This document shows positions 15,149 through 22,217 of a stretch of 22,217 bases of DNA, piece by piece (the first letter of the stretch is position 1; every line of letters starts with the position of its first letter). The position numbers and the translations under genes were made by a program. The stretch is from Bacteroidales bacterium (lineage in GTDB: Bacteria; Bacteroidota; Bacteroidia; Bacteroidales; F082): contig JAGCCO010000011.1 in assembly GCA_017651645.1 (NCBI GenBank), positions 1 through 22,217 on the forward strand, given 5' to 3'. Under the pieces are notes generated by a model, which saw only the letters and a program-made list of their open reading frames with translations, did no database searches and had not been told where the DNA came from.

Positions 15149-16510
15149 TTGATCAAGTCGGCCCATATCAGATTTGTCTTTGTACTTTTCCTTTTCGCAC
15201 TTTCTTGTGAGAAGATTCCACTTGTTGAAGCGGATGCTTCCAATCTGACAGGGGAGGACAAGCAAAAACTTTTGGAAAAGGAAGGGGTTCGTTCTGAGCA
15301 ACAATACCGTCATCCTTCCCTCAGCGAAGAAGAATATCAAGGGGCTATCAATGCCGTTAAAAAGACCTATCAACTGACGGACATCGCTTTTACGCCGCTC
15401 AAACCCATCGCCAATAACATTGGGACGTATTTGGCCGATTCTACCTATACGGGAATGATTTATTCCTCGGTGAAAGAGATTGGAACGTATGTGGGCTCGA
15501 ATGTCAGTTTTCATACCTTCATGACGGCTATCCATAATCCAAGAAGCAAGATTTACACGGATTGGATTAACCGGAAACCCTATCATGGCACGAATTGCCG
15601 CGCGTATTACGGTACGGTCTGTAGCGGTTTGGTTTCCTATGCTTTAGGTATTATGCCGATTCTGGCCAGTTATGATTTCCCGGTTTTCGATGAGATGGAA
15701 GAGCTGGATATCACGGATACCGATGTTTTCCACCTGGCAGATGTGCTTTGGCGGACAGGGCATGTCGCCATCATTTCGGATGTCATCCGGGATAGCGAAG
15801 ACCGTGTTGTCCTTTTGGAGGTTTCCGAGTCTCGCCCCAATGGGTGCCAGAAATATACGATTGAGCGTCGGGCCATTCCGGCAATGATAGGAAACAGATA
15901 CAAGAAAGTGTTAAGATACAAGCATCTGGAGAATAATACGGTTTATACGCCGGCTCCGGAGTTTGTGAGTGTCCTGGATGAGAATCCGGTGCCTTTTGTC
16001 TATAATAATGATATCTGTACGGACAAAGGGGACCGTTCCTGCTACTTTGTAGGAGAAACCGTTACTTTGAATCTTCTTTCCCCAGGGGATTCCGTGCAAG
16101 TCTATAAGGATGGGATCTTACACTCAACTATCCCAGTGGAAACGGAGAATATCCGGCTTTCCGATTTGGATTCAGGCGTATATCTGGCCCGTATCTTTCA
16201 GGGAGAAAGGAACAGTGATTACACGACTTGGATGATGGTGGATAAAACGGTCGTGCCTTCAGTTGATGAGATGAAGGTTTATTTTAGAAGCGAGAATTCC
16301 ACGCCGGTTTCTCTCTTCTTTTGCAGTAAAGCAGGAGGACGCGGTTATACCGTCGATGAAATCATCTGTCGGCGTTTTTCTGAAGAAGAAATAACCAACG
16401 GATACATGACTGTTTCGTCGGAAAGAATGAAAGAAGATCTTCCCTATTTCACGATAACTTTCGCGACGGAATTTGGCAATATTGCGACACCCCCCATAGA
16501 ATGGAAGTAA
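15149..16510 (+). CDS. Exported lipoprotein with papain/NlpC-P60-like catalytic pattern (uncharacterised)
   Basis: This 453-aa protein probably starts at TTG 15149, 1 nt after the previous stop. That start is chosen because it yields a signal peptide (MIKSAHIRFVFVLFLFALSC, Cys20 lipidation); the next in-frame ATG lies about 100 codons in, well past it. Residues about 100-250 contain TGMIYSSVKE, FHTFMTAIHNP, RAYYGTVCSGLVSYALG (Cys158), TGHVAIISDV (His205) and LLEVSES (Glu224). A Cys early in a helix (C-S-x-x-V-x-x-A) followed by G-H-V-A-I-I is the NlpC/P60/papain-like pattern of cell-wall or amide-bond hydrolases, so a periplasmic or surface cysteine amidase/peptidase is plausible. Residues about 265-453 look beta-rich and unassigned. 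Its presence in a polysaccharide operon suggests processing or attachment of the glycan or its amide-linked substituents. The fold call is moderate; the substrate is unknown. Confidence 0.6.
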   Translation: MIKSAHIRFVFVLFLFALSCEKIPLVEADASNLTGEDKQKLLEKEGVRSEQQYRHPSLSEEEYQGAINAVKKTYQLTDIAFTPLKPIANNIGTYLADSTYTGMIYSSVKEIGTYVGSNVSFHTFMTAIHNPRSKIYTDWINRKPYHGTNCRAYYGTVCSGLVSYALGIMPILASYDFPVFDEMEELDITDTDVFHLADVLWRTGHVAIISDVIRDSEDRVVLLEVSESRPNGCQKYTIERRAIPAMIGNRYKKVLRYKHLENNTVYTPAPEFVSVLDENPVPFVYNNDICTDKGDRSCYFVGETVTLNLLSPGDSVQVYKDGILHSTIPVETENIRLSDLDSGVYLARIFQGERNSDYTTWMMVDKTVVPSVDEMKVYFRSENSTPVSLFFCSKAGGRGYTVDEIICRRFSEEEITNGYMTVSSERMKEDLPYFTITFATEFGNIATPPIEWK

Positions 16511-16514
16511 CTTT

Positions 16515-17402
16515 ATGAGTATGAAAGAAACAAGAGCCTTTCTTGCGTCGATAGGAATGCCGGAAGGTGACCTTTATTCGCTCCCGACATCAGAAAAGCG
16601 GTTTGAAGATGGCGGCCAGTATCGTTTCGAAGTACCCGGCATTCAAGCACCTGGTACGATGAAAGCACTGCTGGAAGCGCTGGATGGTTATGGAATCCAG
16701 ATTCATCGGGTCACGCAGACCAAGGGCATCTGGACGCTGCTTGACAGCGAAATCGCCCAGATGGTCGAATACGCGGACAAGTGGAAGGTGGAACTCATCC
16801 TGGCCATCGGCCCCCGTGCCACGACAGACACGTCCGCTTCCGTCCATACGGAAGAAGGCCAGCGCATGGGATACCGCCTGAGAGGGCAGGAGCAGATTGT
16901 CCGTGCTGTCGAGGATGTCCGTCGAGCCGCCCGCTTGGGTTGCCGTTCCTTCATGGTTTATGATGAAGGCGCGCTTTGGCTGCTTGGTCAGATGCGGGAG
17001 CAGGGATTCATCCCCAAAGATTGCCACTTTAAAGTATCGGCCCATACCGGCCATGGGAATCCTTGCTCTGCCAAATTGATGGAGTCCCTGGGCGCGAACT
17101 CGTTCAATCCCGTCCGTGACATCCAACTTCAGATGCTGGCTGCTATCCGTGCTGCCATTGATATTCCGATTGATCTTCACACGGAGAACCCGAAATCTTC
17201 GGGCGGTTTCATCCGTCACTATGAAGTGCCGGAGTTCATCCGTATTTGTGCGCCTGTGTATCTGAAAACAGGTGGATCTGTCGCCGCTACGCATAGTTGG
17301 GATACAACTGAAGCTGATGCCAGGAAGCGTGCGAAGCAGGTCGCGTTGGTGAAGAGGGTGATTGATGAATACTATCCGGAGGCGATAGTCTCTCCGAAAT
17401 AA
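16515..17402 (+). CDS. Peptidase-U32-like TIM-barrel protein
   Basis: This 295-aa cytoplasmic protein starts at ATG 16515; ATG 16521 is an equally plausible start. Motifs are LPTSEKRFEDGGQYR (23-37), PGIQAPGTM (41-49), HRVTQ (64-68), AIGPRATTDT (97-106), RAVEDVRRAARLGCRSFMVYDEGALW (130-155), KVSAHTGHGNP (173-183), LHTENP (221-226) and PVYLKTGG (247-254). The strand-helix periodicity and conserved loop residues fit a TIM barrel, and the sequence resembles stand-alone proteins annotated as U32 family peptidases. U32 members include collagenase-like proteins and enzymes that act with Fe-S or flavin hydroxylation systems, so the name does not establish proteolysis. It opens a block of ATP-grasp, PLP and C-C lyase genes and probably acts on the same small molecule. 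The substrate is unknown. Confidence 0.62.
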   Translation: MSMKETRAFLASIGMPEGDLYSLPTSEKRFEDGGQYRFEVPGIQAPGTMKALLEALDGYGIQIHRVTQTKGIWTLLDSEIAQMVEYADKWKVELILAIGPRATTDTSASVHTEEGQRMGYRLRGQEQIVRAVEDVRRAARLGCRSFMVYDEGALWLLGQMREQGFIPKDCHFKVSAHTGHGNPCSAKLMESLGANSFNPVRDIQLQMLAAIRAAIDIPIDLHTENPKSSGGFIRHYEVPEFIRICAPVYLKTGGSVAATHSWDTTEADARKRAKQVALVKRVIDEYYPEAIVSPK

Positions 17403-17414
17403 AAAGGCATTGTT

Positions 17415-17426
17415 GGGAGGGGAAGG
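17415..17426 (+). promoter_or_regulatory. Unusually strong Shine-Dalgarno-like stretch
   Basis: GGGAGGGGAAGG lies 5 nt before the ATG at 17432. Bacteroidota genes rarely use such purine-rich sites and the neighbouring genes lack one. It confirms the start of the first ATP-grasp gene, which is one of the few in the block not overlapping its upstream neighbour. Confidence 0.45.
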
Positions 17427-17431
17427 ATAGC

Positions 17432-18634
17432 ATGAAGAAACTGATGCTGTTGGGAGGTCTTCGTTACCTCAAGCCTGTGATCGATGCCGCCCATCACCAG
17501 GGCTACTTTGTTATCACGGCGGATTACCTGCCTGACAACATAGCGCACAAAAGGAGCGATGCGTATTGCAATGTGAGCATCATCGACAAGGAAGCCGTTC
17601 TGCGGGAGGCGCAACGGCTCAAGATAGACGGCATCATGTCTTTCGCCTGTGATCCTGGTGTGATTTCCGCATCCTATGTCCAGAATAAGATGGGACTGCC
17701 CTCCTTCGGACCGTTTGAGTCCGTGGAGATTCTCCAGAACAAGGACAAGTTCCGGGATTTTCTGGAGAAGAACGGTTTCAATGTCCCGAAGCATCAGGGT
17801 TTCGACAGTGTCGAAACGGCGATGAAAGAGGCTTGTTCTTTCTCTTTCCCCGTCATTGTCAAGCCTACGGACTCTGCGGGAAGCAAGGGTGTGACCCGAG
17901 TAGACGCGGTGGAAGATTTGAAACCTGCCTTGGAGCATGCCTGGAAGAACTCCCTTTCCGGTCATATTATCGTCGAAGAGTTTATTGAGAAACAGGGCTG
18001 TTCTTCCGATACTGACAGTATGTCGATAGACGGAAAACTGGCGTTCACAAGTTTTTGTGCCCAGCGCTTTGATGCGGATGCCGTCAATCCGTACACGCCC
18101 GCTGCCTATTCCTGGCCGTCCACCTTTACCAAGGAACAGGAGGCGTATCTGACTTCTGAGATTCAGCGGCTGATTACCTTGCTCGGTCTGAAAACGGTTG
18201 TCTATAACATTGAGACCCGCATCGGAACCAATGGCAAGCCCTATATCATGGAACTGACCCCCCGTGGGGGAGGAAACCGTCTGTGCGAGATGCTGCGATA
18301 TGCGACAGGCGTGGACATGATTACAGCCATTACCCGTGCGATTGTGGGAGATCCGATTATTGACCGCATTGAACAGAAGCCTTACAACGGGTATTGGGCG
18401 GAGATTATCCTGCACGCCGACCAGGGGGGACTTTTTGACCATCTGGAGATTGCGCCGTGTTTCTCCGGAGAGGTTGTTGAGGAGGACCTTTGGGTGGAAA
18501 GCGGGGTCCGTGTGGAAGCATTTGAAGGCGCAAATAATGCCATCGGTACGCTGGTCCTTTCTTTCAAATCGGCCGAAGAACTGGAACATGCTATTACCCA
18601 TCAACGAGAATGGCTGAGAGTGGTTGTAAGATGA
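17432..18634 (+). CDS. ATP-grasp family carboxylate-amine/thiol ligase (first)
   Basis: This 400-aa protein has an N-terminal pre-ATP-grasp Rossmann-like domain (MKKLMLLGGLRYLKPVIDA). The ATP-grasp domain holds LQNKDKFRDFLEKNGF (101-116), FPVIVKPTDSAGSKGV (139-154, the nucleotide-binding Lys and flexible Gly loop), HIIVEEFI (178-185) for adenine contact, and NIETRIG (259-265) with MELTPRGGGN (273-282), supplying the Mg-binding Glu261, Glu274 and Asn282. A C-terminal domain of about 80 residues follows. This is the PurK/CarB/biotin-carboxylase-like arrangement, so it should activate a carboxylate as an acyl-phosphate and join it to an amine or similar nucleophile. All catalytic positions look intact. 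Its last codon overlaps the next gene as ATGA. The substrate cannot be read; the second ATP-grasp two genes on suggests two successive ligations. Confidence 0.85.
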   Translation: MKKLMLLGGLRYLKPVIDAAHHQGYFVITADYLPDNIAHKRSDAYCNVSIIDKEAVLREAQRLKIDGIMSFACDPGVISASYVQNKMGLPSFGPFESVEILQNKDKFRDFLEKNGFNVPKHQGFDSVETAMKEACSFSFPVIVKPTDSAGSKGVTRVDAVEDLKPALEHAWKNSLSGHIIVEEFIEKQGCSSDTDSMSIDGKLAFTSFCAQRFDADAVNPYTPAAYSWPSTFTKEQEAYLTSEIQRLITLLGLKTVVYNIETRIGTNGKPYIMELTPRGGGNRLCEMLRYATGVDMITAITRAIVGDPIIDRIEQKPYNGYWAEIILHADQGGLFDHLEIAPCFSGEVVEEDLWVESGVRVEAFEGANNAIGTLVLSFKSAEELEHAITHQREWLRVVVR

Positions 18635-19596
18635 CGGAGCCTGTTGGCGGATATTTCGGTCTGGAACTGCCCCTGGTGGAGGAGTATCACAAGGATGCCC
18701 TTCGCTTGAATACTGGGCGCAACTGTCTTGAGTATATTCTGCAGTCTCGAGGATATAAGAAGGTTTACCTGCCCTATTATATCTGTTCGGTGGTTCTGGA
18801 GCCTTTTGAGAAACTGGGCGTTCAGTATGTGTTCTACCACGTGGATGGGCGTCTGGAGTTGAGGGAAAAGCTTTCCGTCAAAGCAGGCGAGGCGCTGCTC
18901 TATGTGAATTATTTCGGTTTGAAGCAGCGGTATGTCGAGTATTTGGCCGAATTGTATGGCACGAGCCTGATCATTGACAACACGCAGGCCTTTTATGCCA
19001 AACCGGTGAAAGGAATTGACACTTTCTATTCCTGCCGTAAGTTCTTTGGCGTGTCGGACGGCGCGTATCTTTATACGGAAAAACTGCTTGGCGGAGAGTT
19101 TGAACAGGACGAGTCTTATGACCGGATGAGCCACCTTCTTAGGCGTATCGACCAGGGAGCGGAGGCCGGTTATGATGATTTCCGGAAGAATGATGACCGC
19201 CTGTCGGGTCAGCCTGTCCGTCGGATGTCGAGACTCACTCATCGGCTCATGCGAGGTATCGATTATGAGGGGGTCGCCAACCGGCGCAGAGCGAATTACC
19301 GTCTGCTGGAAAACGAATTAGGCAAATCAAACAAGATCGTCCTGAATCTTGAGGACGATGCTGTTCCAATGGTTTACCCCTATTTGACGTCAGCCAGGGG
19401 GACGCGGGAGAGGCTTATTGCCGAAAAAGTGTTCATCGCTTGTTATTGGCCGGACGTTTTGGATTGGGTCGATGACGCCAGTTTGGAGTATTGTCTTGCA
19501 TCACAGATGCTTCCTCTGCCGGTTGATCAGCGCTATGGGGAGGAGATCATGAACGGAATGGTGAAAGAATTGAATGATTTGAAATGCAAGGGCTGA
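18631..19596 (+). CDS. Divergent DegT-fold PLP-dependent enzyme
   Basis: This 321-aa protein starts at the ATGA overlap at 18631; an in-frame ATG at 18610 is deeper in the previous gene. It is shorter than the other two DegT-family aminotransferases here and only distantly similar. Recognisable elements are LNTGRNCLEYIL (26-37) at the cofactor-phosphate site, VYLPYYICSVV (45-55), YVNYFGLKQ (91-99), LIIDNTQAFYA (113-123) with the PLP-contacting Asp116, and YSCRKFFGVSDGAYLY (133-148) with Lys137 as the likely Schiff-base residue. The C-terminal third (about 210-321) corresponds to the small domain. It probably transaminates a keto or aldehyde intermediate, or performs another PLP reaction. Its place between two ATP-grasp genes suggests it supplies an amine to be ligated. 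Fold and Lys are convincing; reaction and substrate are unknown. Confidence 0.7.
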   Translation: MTEPVGGYFGLELPLVEEYHKDALRLNTGRNCLEYILQSRGYKKVYLPYYICSVVLEPFEKLGVQYVFYHVDGRLELREKLSVKAGEALLYVNYFGLKQRYVEYLAELYGTSLIIDNTQAFYAKPVKGIDTFYSCRKFFGVSDGAYLYTEKLLGGEFEQDESYDRMSHLLRRIDQGAEAGYDDFRKNDDRLSGQPVRRMSRLTHRLMRGIDYEGVANRRRANYRLLENELGKSNKIVLNLEDDAVPMVYPYLTSARGTRERLIAEKVFIACYWPDVLDWVDDASLEYCLASQMLPLPVDQRYGEEIMNGMVKELNDLKCKG

Positions 19597-20819
19597 ACAC
19601 GGTCGTGATTTTGGGAGGTGTCAGGCCTCATGCGGTATTGGCTGATTATCTCAGGCAAAAAGGATACCGAACGGTCCTGATTGACTATCTCCCTCATCCT
19701 TTCGCCAAGGACCATGTTGATATCCACTATCAGGAGAGCACGTTGGATGTGGCCGTAGTGGAACAAATCTGCCGGAAGGAGAATGCCCGGTACATCATGG
19801 ATTTGTGTACCGACAGGGCGATACCGGTGGGCGCTTATGTCGCGGAAAGATTGGGAATTGGCCATCCCTACAGTTATGATACCTCTCTGGTTGTCACGAA
19901 CAAGAACAAGATGAAGGCATGGCTGAAATCGATAGGTGTTCCCACCTCGGATTTCCGGATGGTGCTTTCCGTCGATGATATTCAGGACGAGGGGCTTCGG
20001 TATCCTTTGGTCGTAAAACCGTCGGATGCTTCAGGCTCGATCGGCATCACGAAAGTGGGAAACTCCCAGGAATTGAGGGATGCTGTGGAGAAGGCCTTGT
20101 CTTTGAGCCGCAATCAGCAGGCCATCGTGGAGGAATTCGTTCAGGGACCCGAAATCCAGATAGATTGTTTCGTAGCCGACGGAGAGGCCGTCGTCCTGGA
20201 TATCAAGGAGAAAAGAAAATACACTGCCGATGTCCTGACACTCTCTTACGGCTCATTGATTCCCGCTCGGATATCCGATGAAATGAAGCGGCGTTGTCAT
20301 GTCATCAGCAATCGGATTGCGACTGCTTTAGGCATCGAAAATGGACCTTTATACATTCAGGCGATCGTGACGGACAGCGATGTGTCCGTCATCGAGTTTG
20401 GGATTCGGTTTGGAGGCAATCTGAGTTTCCGGATCGTCCAGGATATGACCGGGGTGGATATCATAACGACTTCGGCGGATGCCTTCCTTGGTATGAAGCC
20501 GGAGTTGAGGATACAGCAACCCTCGCTCCCTGTTTATGCGACTTATCATGTTTTCCCTCGTAAAGGGGTCTTTTCAGCTTTGGTCGGATGCGATGAACTG
20601 AAAGCCGACGGGAGCATTGATACTTTGTATGCCAATAAACCTACAGGCATGATGTGCTCCGGAGATATGTCATCGAGTGAGCGGATTGTCTCTTTCACCG
20701 TTCGAGCCGGTTCTTATCGGGAAGTGGACGAAAAGATGAAACACATCCTTCAAAAGATGGATGTCTTGGATGAGCAGGGAAAGTCCATCATGCGGAAGGA
20801 TATTTATGAACTTGATTGA
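19584..20819 (+). CDS. ATP-grasp family ligase (second)
   Basis: This 411-aa protein overlaps the PLP gene by 13 nt. It has a pre-ATP-grasp domain (VVILGGVRPHAVLADYL, 7-23), then TNKNKMKAWLKSIGVP (105-120) and PLVVKPSDASGSIGI (141-155) with the ATP-binding Lys and Gly loop. Next come AIVEEFVQGPEIQID (180-194) and VIEFGIRFGGNL (269-280), supplying Glu271 and Asn279 for Mg. A C-terminal domain to 411 contains TYHVFPRKG-type sequence. It is the same architecture as the protein at 17432 but clearly diverged, so an ancient paralogue rather than a recent copy. It should form an amide or related bond using ATP. The IDCFVADGEAVVLDIKEK stretch resembles the central strands of PurK/carbamoyl-phosphate-synthase-type enzymes. 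Specificity is unknown. Confidence 0.85.
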   Translation: MQGLNTVVILGGVRPHAVLADYLRQKGYRTVLIDYLPHPFAKDHVDIHYQESTLDVAVVEQICRKENARYIMDLCTDRAIPVGAYVAERLGIGHPYSYDTSLVVTNKNKMKAWLKSIGVPTSDFRMVLSVDDIQDEGLRYPLVVKPSDASGSIGITKVGNSQELRDAVEKALSLSRNQQAIVEEFVQGPEIQIDCFVADGEAVVLDIKEKRKYTADVLTLSYGSLIPARISDEMKRRCHVISNRIATALGIENGPLYIQAIVTDSDVSVIEFGIRFGGNLSFRIVQDMTGVDIITTSADAFLGMKPELRIQQPSLPVYATYHVFPRKGVFSALVGCDELKADGSIDTLYANKPTGMMCSGDMSSSERIVSFTVRAGSYREVDEKMKHILQKMDVLDEQGKSIMRKDIYELD

Positions 20820-20824
20820 GAGAA

Positions 20825-21961
20825 ATGAAGCATCACCAATATAATCCTCATTTCGCCTTCGTGAAGGACCCCGTGAACTTCGACAAATACACGGACCGCA
20901 CGTTGCTTCAGTATTGTCTGGGCGCCACGATGTATATGCCCGGAACGAAGGATTTCGTCCAAAAGATTGTTGACAAGAGTTATCCGGGGCTTACGTCCAT
21001 GGTGATGTGCTTCGAGGATGCCTGTCCAGAACAGGATGTCCCCGCCGCGGAACTGAATTCGATTCATCTGCTGGATGAGTTGGACAGGCTTGTCAACGAG
21101 GGTGCATTGGACTACAAGGATATTCCCTTGATTTTCTTCCGTGTCCGTAATCTTGAGCAGTTCCACCACTTCAGTTCCATGCTGAAACCGGAACACATCA
21201 AGTTTATCACCGGCATCAACTTCCCCAAGTTCAACAGCGTGACGGCAGAAGGCTATATGTGCCACCTGAAAGAACTGAATGATCAGTTCGGAGAAGTAAT
21301 CTATGGCATGCCGATTATCGAAGACCGCCGTGTTGCGTACAAGGAATCGCGTCTGGATGAGCTTATCGCCATCAAGTCAGTGCTGGATAAGTGTAAGGAT
21401 CTTGTCCTGAATATTCGCGTTGGAGGCACTGATTTCTCGTCCTGCTTCGGCGTACGTCGTGGAATCAACTATACCATCTACGATATCCTGACGGTAAGTA
21501 ATTGTCTGATGGATATTCTTAACGTGTTCACCCGCGATAACGACTATACCGTGTCAGGCCCGGTCTGGGAATACTTCAAGGCGAACAAGAGCATGAAGAC
21601 AATGGCTGAACTCCCCAAGGTTGATCTTCAACAGACGCTCTTGAAGCGGAAGGCCATTGTCAATGACGCCGTTGACGGATTGATGAGAGAACTGGTGCTT
21701 GACCAGGCGAATGGTTTCATGGGCAAGACCTGCATCCATCCTTCGCATCTGAACTACATCAACGGAATGTTGGCCGTTACGAAGGACGAGTATGACGACG
21801 CGTATCAGATAATGCATACTTCCGGAGGAGTCGTGAAGGGAACGAAGGGAATGAATGAGGTTGGCCCGCACAAGGCATGGGCTGAAAGGATTTTGCGTCG
21901 GTCAGAGGCATACGGGGTCATCAATAGTGAGGCCGATTATTTCATCTTATTCGGAGAATGA
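20825..21961 (+). CDS. HpcH/HpaI aldolase/citrate-lyase-like C-C bond lyase
   Basis: This 378-aa protein starts at ATG 20825; a TTG at 20816 would overlap the previous stop. CitE/HpcH TIM-barrel motifs are YCLGATMYMPGTKDF (30-44), MVMCFEDA (59-66) with an acidic pair, IFFRVRN (103-109) with the substrate-carboxylate Arg, GMPIIED (161-167) with the metal-binding Glu166, RVGGTDFSS (198-206) with the second metal-site Asp203, and GKTCIHPSHLNYIN near the C-terminus, the G-x-x-C/A-I-H-P signature of the family. The length and LGATMYMP start resemble the C-C bond lyase subgroup known to sit beside ATP-grasp genes, including in tellurium-resistance-type (Ter) operons. It likely cleaves or forms a C-C bond next to a carboxylate, using Mg. 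It overlaps the next gene by 4 nt. The physiological substrate is unknown. Confidence 0.8.
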   Translation: MKHHQYNPHFAFVKDPVNFDKYTDRTLLQYCLGATMYMPGTKDFVQKIVDKSYPGLTSMVMCFEDACPEQDVPAAELNSIHLLDELDRLVNEGALDYKDIPLIFFRVRNLEQFHHFSSMLKPEHIKFITGINFPKFNSVTAEGYMCHLKELNDQFGEVIYGMPIIEDRRVAYKESRLDELIAIKSVLDKCKDLVLNIRVGGTDFSSCFGVRRGINYTIYDILTVSNCLMDILNVFTRDNDYTVSGPVWEYFKANKSMKTMAELPKVDLQQTLLKRKAIVNDAVDGLMRELVLDQANGFMGKTCIHPSHLNYINGMLAVTKDEYDDAYQIMHTSGGVVKGTKGMNEVGPHKAWAERILRRSEAYGVINSEADYFILFGE

Positions 21962-22217
21962 GCAGCAACGTTACATATTCGCTGAGAAGAAGGATATCGG
22001 ATTTTTTCTCTCTCCTGGAGCAGAGGAAGCATTTTGATGATTCTCAGCGGGTTTATAATGGGCGATCGTATCAATACTTTTGGAGCAGGTGTCCTGAGAT
22101 AGCCCAACGTCCCTATTTCAGCAGACTCAAGATTTACGAAAAGGCTAGATATGCTTTCCTGGAAGGGGGATTCCGTCCGGACGAGTTTGTGTTATACGGG
22201 TTTGAGAACAGCAAGAG
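21958..22217 (+). CDS. Partial gene of unknown family, start of ORF (runs off window)
   Basis: ATG at 21958 overlaps the lyase stop as ATGA, and the frame is open to the right edge, giving 86 complete codons. There is no signal peptide. The visible part is basic and aromatic-rich: SLRRRISDFFSLLEQRKHFDD, then YQYFWSRCPEI, LKIYEKARYAFLEGG and PDEFVLYGFENSK. The combination of K-x-R-Y-A-F and P-x-E-F-x-L-Y-G-F-E recalls the N-terminal lead-in of sugar-transfer-associated ATP-grasp proteins, which would make a third ATP-grasp in the block. The catalytic domain is outside the window, so this is a guess. Its coupling to the lyase indicates the same pathway. Confidence 0.7.
   Translation, partial: MSSNVTYSLRRRISDFFSLLEQRKHFDDSQRVYNGRSYQYFWSRCPEIAQRPYFSRLKIYEKARYAFLEGGFRPDEFVLYGFENSK

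Noticed and set aside
14017..15261. 414-aa minus-strand open frame opposite the VioA-like aminotransferase.
   Set aside because: The + strand frame has a full set of PLP-enzyme motifs; the opposite frame has none and spans into the next gene.
17372..18604. 410-aa minus-strand open frame opposite the first ATP-grasp gene.
   Set aside because: The + strand ATP-grasp has all catalytic residues and a strong ribosome binding site; the antisense frame has no family resemblance.

Overview
The window looks like chromosomal DNA of a Bacteroidales (Bacteroidota) bacterium of moderate GC. Three things support this. Surface lipoproteins have short Lys-rich signal peptides ending in Cys. Fimbrillin/Mfa-type, BIG_2 and OmpA-like envelope proteins are present. 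Two promoters fit the Bacteroidota consensus TTTG - about 19 nt - TAnnTTTG. Genus cannot be fixed from the sequence alone. Apart from a transposase fragment at the left edge, every convincing gene is on the + strand.

Region 1 (1-279, minus strand) is the 5' part of an IS3-family OrfB transposase that runs off the left edge. It has no recognisable OrfA upstream, so the element looks decayed.

Region 2 (433-6933) is a fimbria/surface-adhesin locus. It contains a 55-aa microprotein, a fimbrillin-like lipoprotein, a VWA-domain protein resembling the Mfa5 type of minor fimbrial subunit, a lipoprotein joining a fimbrillin-like N-terminus to a tyrosine phosphatase domain, a second microprotein of 49 aa, and a possible 38-aa ORF. 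A hairpin with a T-run at 6903-6933 closes the unit. A second hairpin (4767-4797) abuts the start of the phosphatase gene.

Region 3 (6954-10169) holds two single-gene envelope units with their own consensus promoters: a five-repeat BIG_2 lipoprotein and an OmpA-like outer-membrane protein with a signal peptide. A 13-bp hairpin follows the second.

Region 4 (10190 to the right edge) is a tightly packed surface-polysaccharide operon with many 1-13 nt overlaps. It begins with a WbpD-like N-acetyltransferase and a WbpE-like aminotransferase, which act on UDP-2-acetamido-3-amino-uronate type sugars. Next come a two-domain protein ending in a polyprenyl-phosphate sugar-1-phosphate transferase, an ABC-2 (Wzm-like) export permease, a VioA-like aminotransferase, and a lipoprotein with a papain/NlpC-like Cys/His pattern.

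The last 5.7 kb of region 4 is the most unusual part: a U32-peptidase-like TIM barrel, an ATP-grasp ligase, a divergent DegT-fold PLP enzyme, a second ATP-grasp ligase, an HpcH/HpaI/CitE-like C-C lyase, and the start of another gene. All are translationally coupled or nearly so. I infer a pathway that makes a small amino- or carboxylate-bearing compound and ligates it, possibly to decorate the exported glycan. The product is unknown, and this is the best candidate here for an undescribed system.
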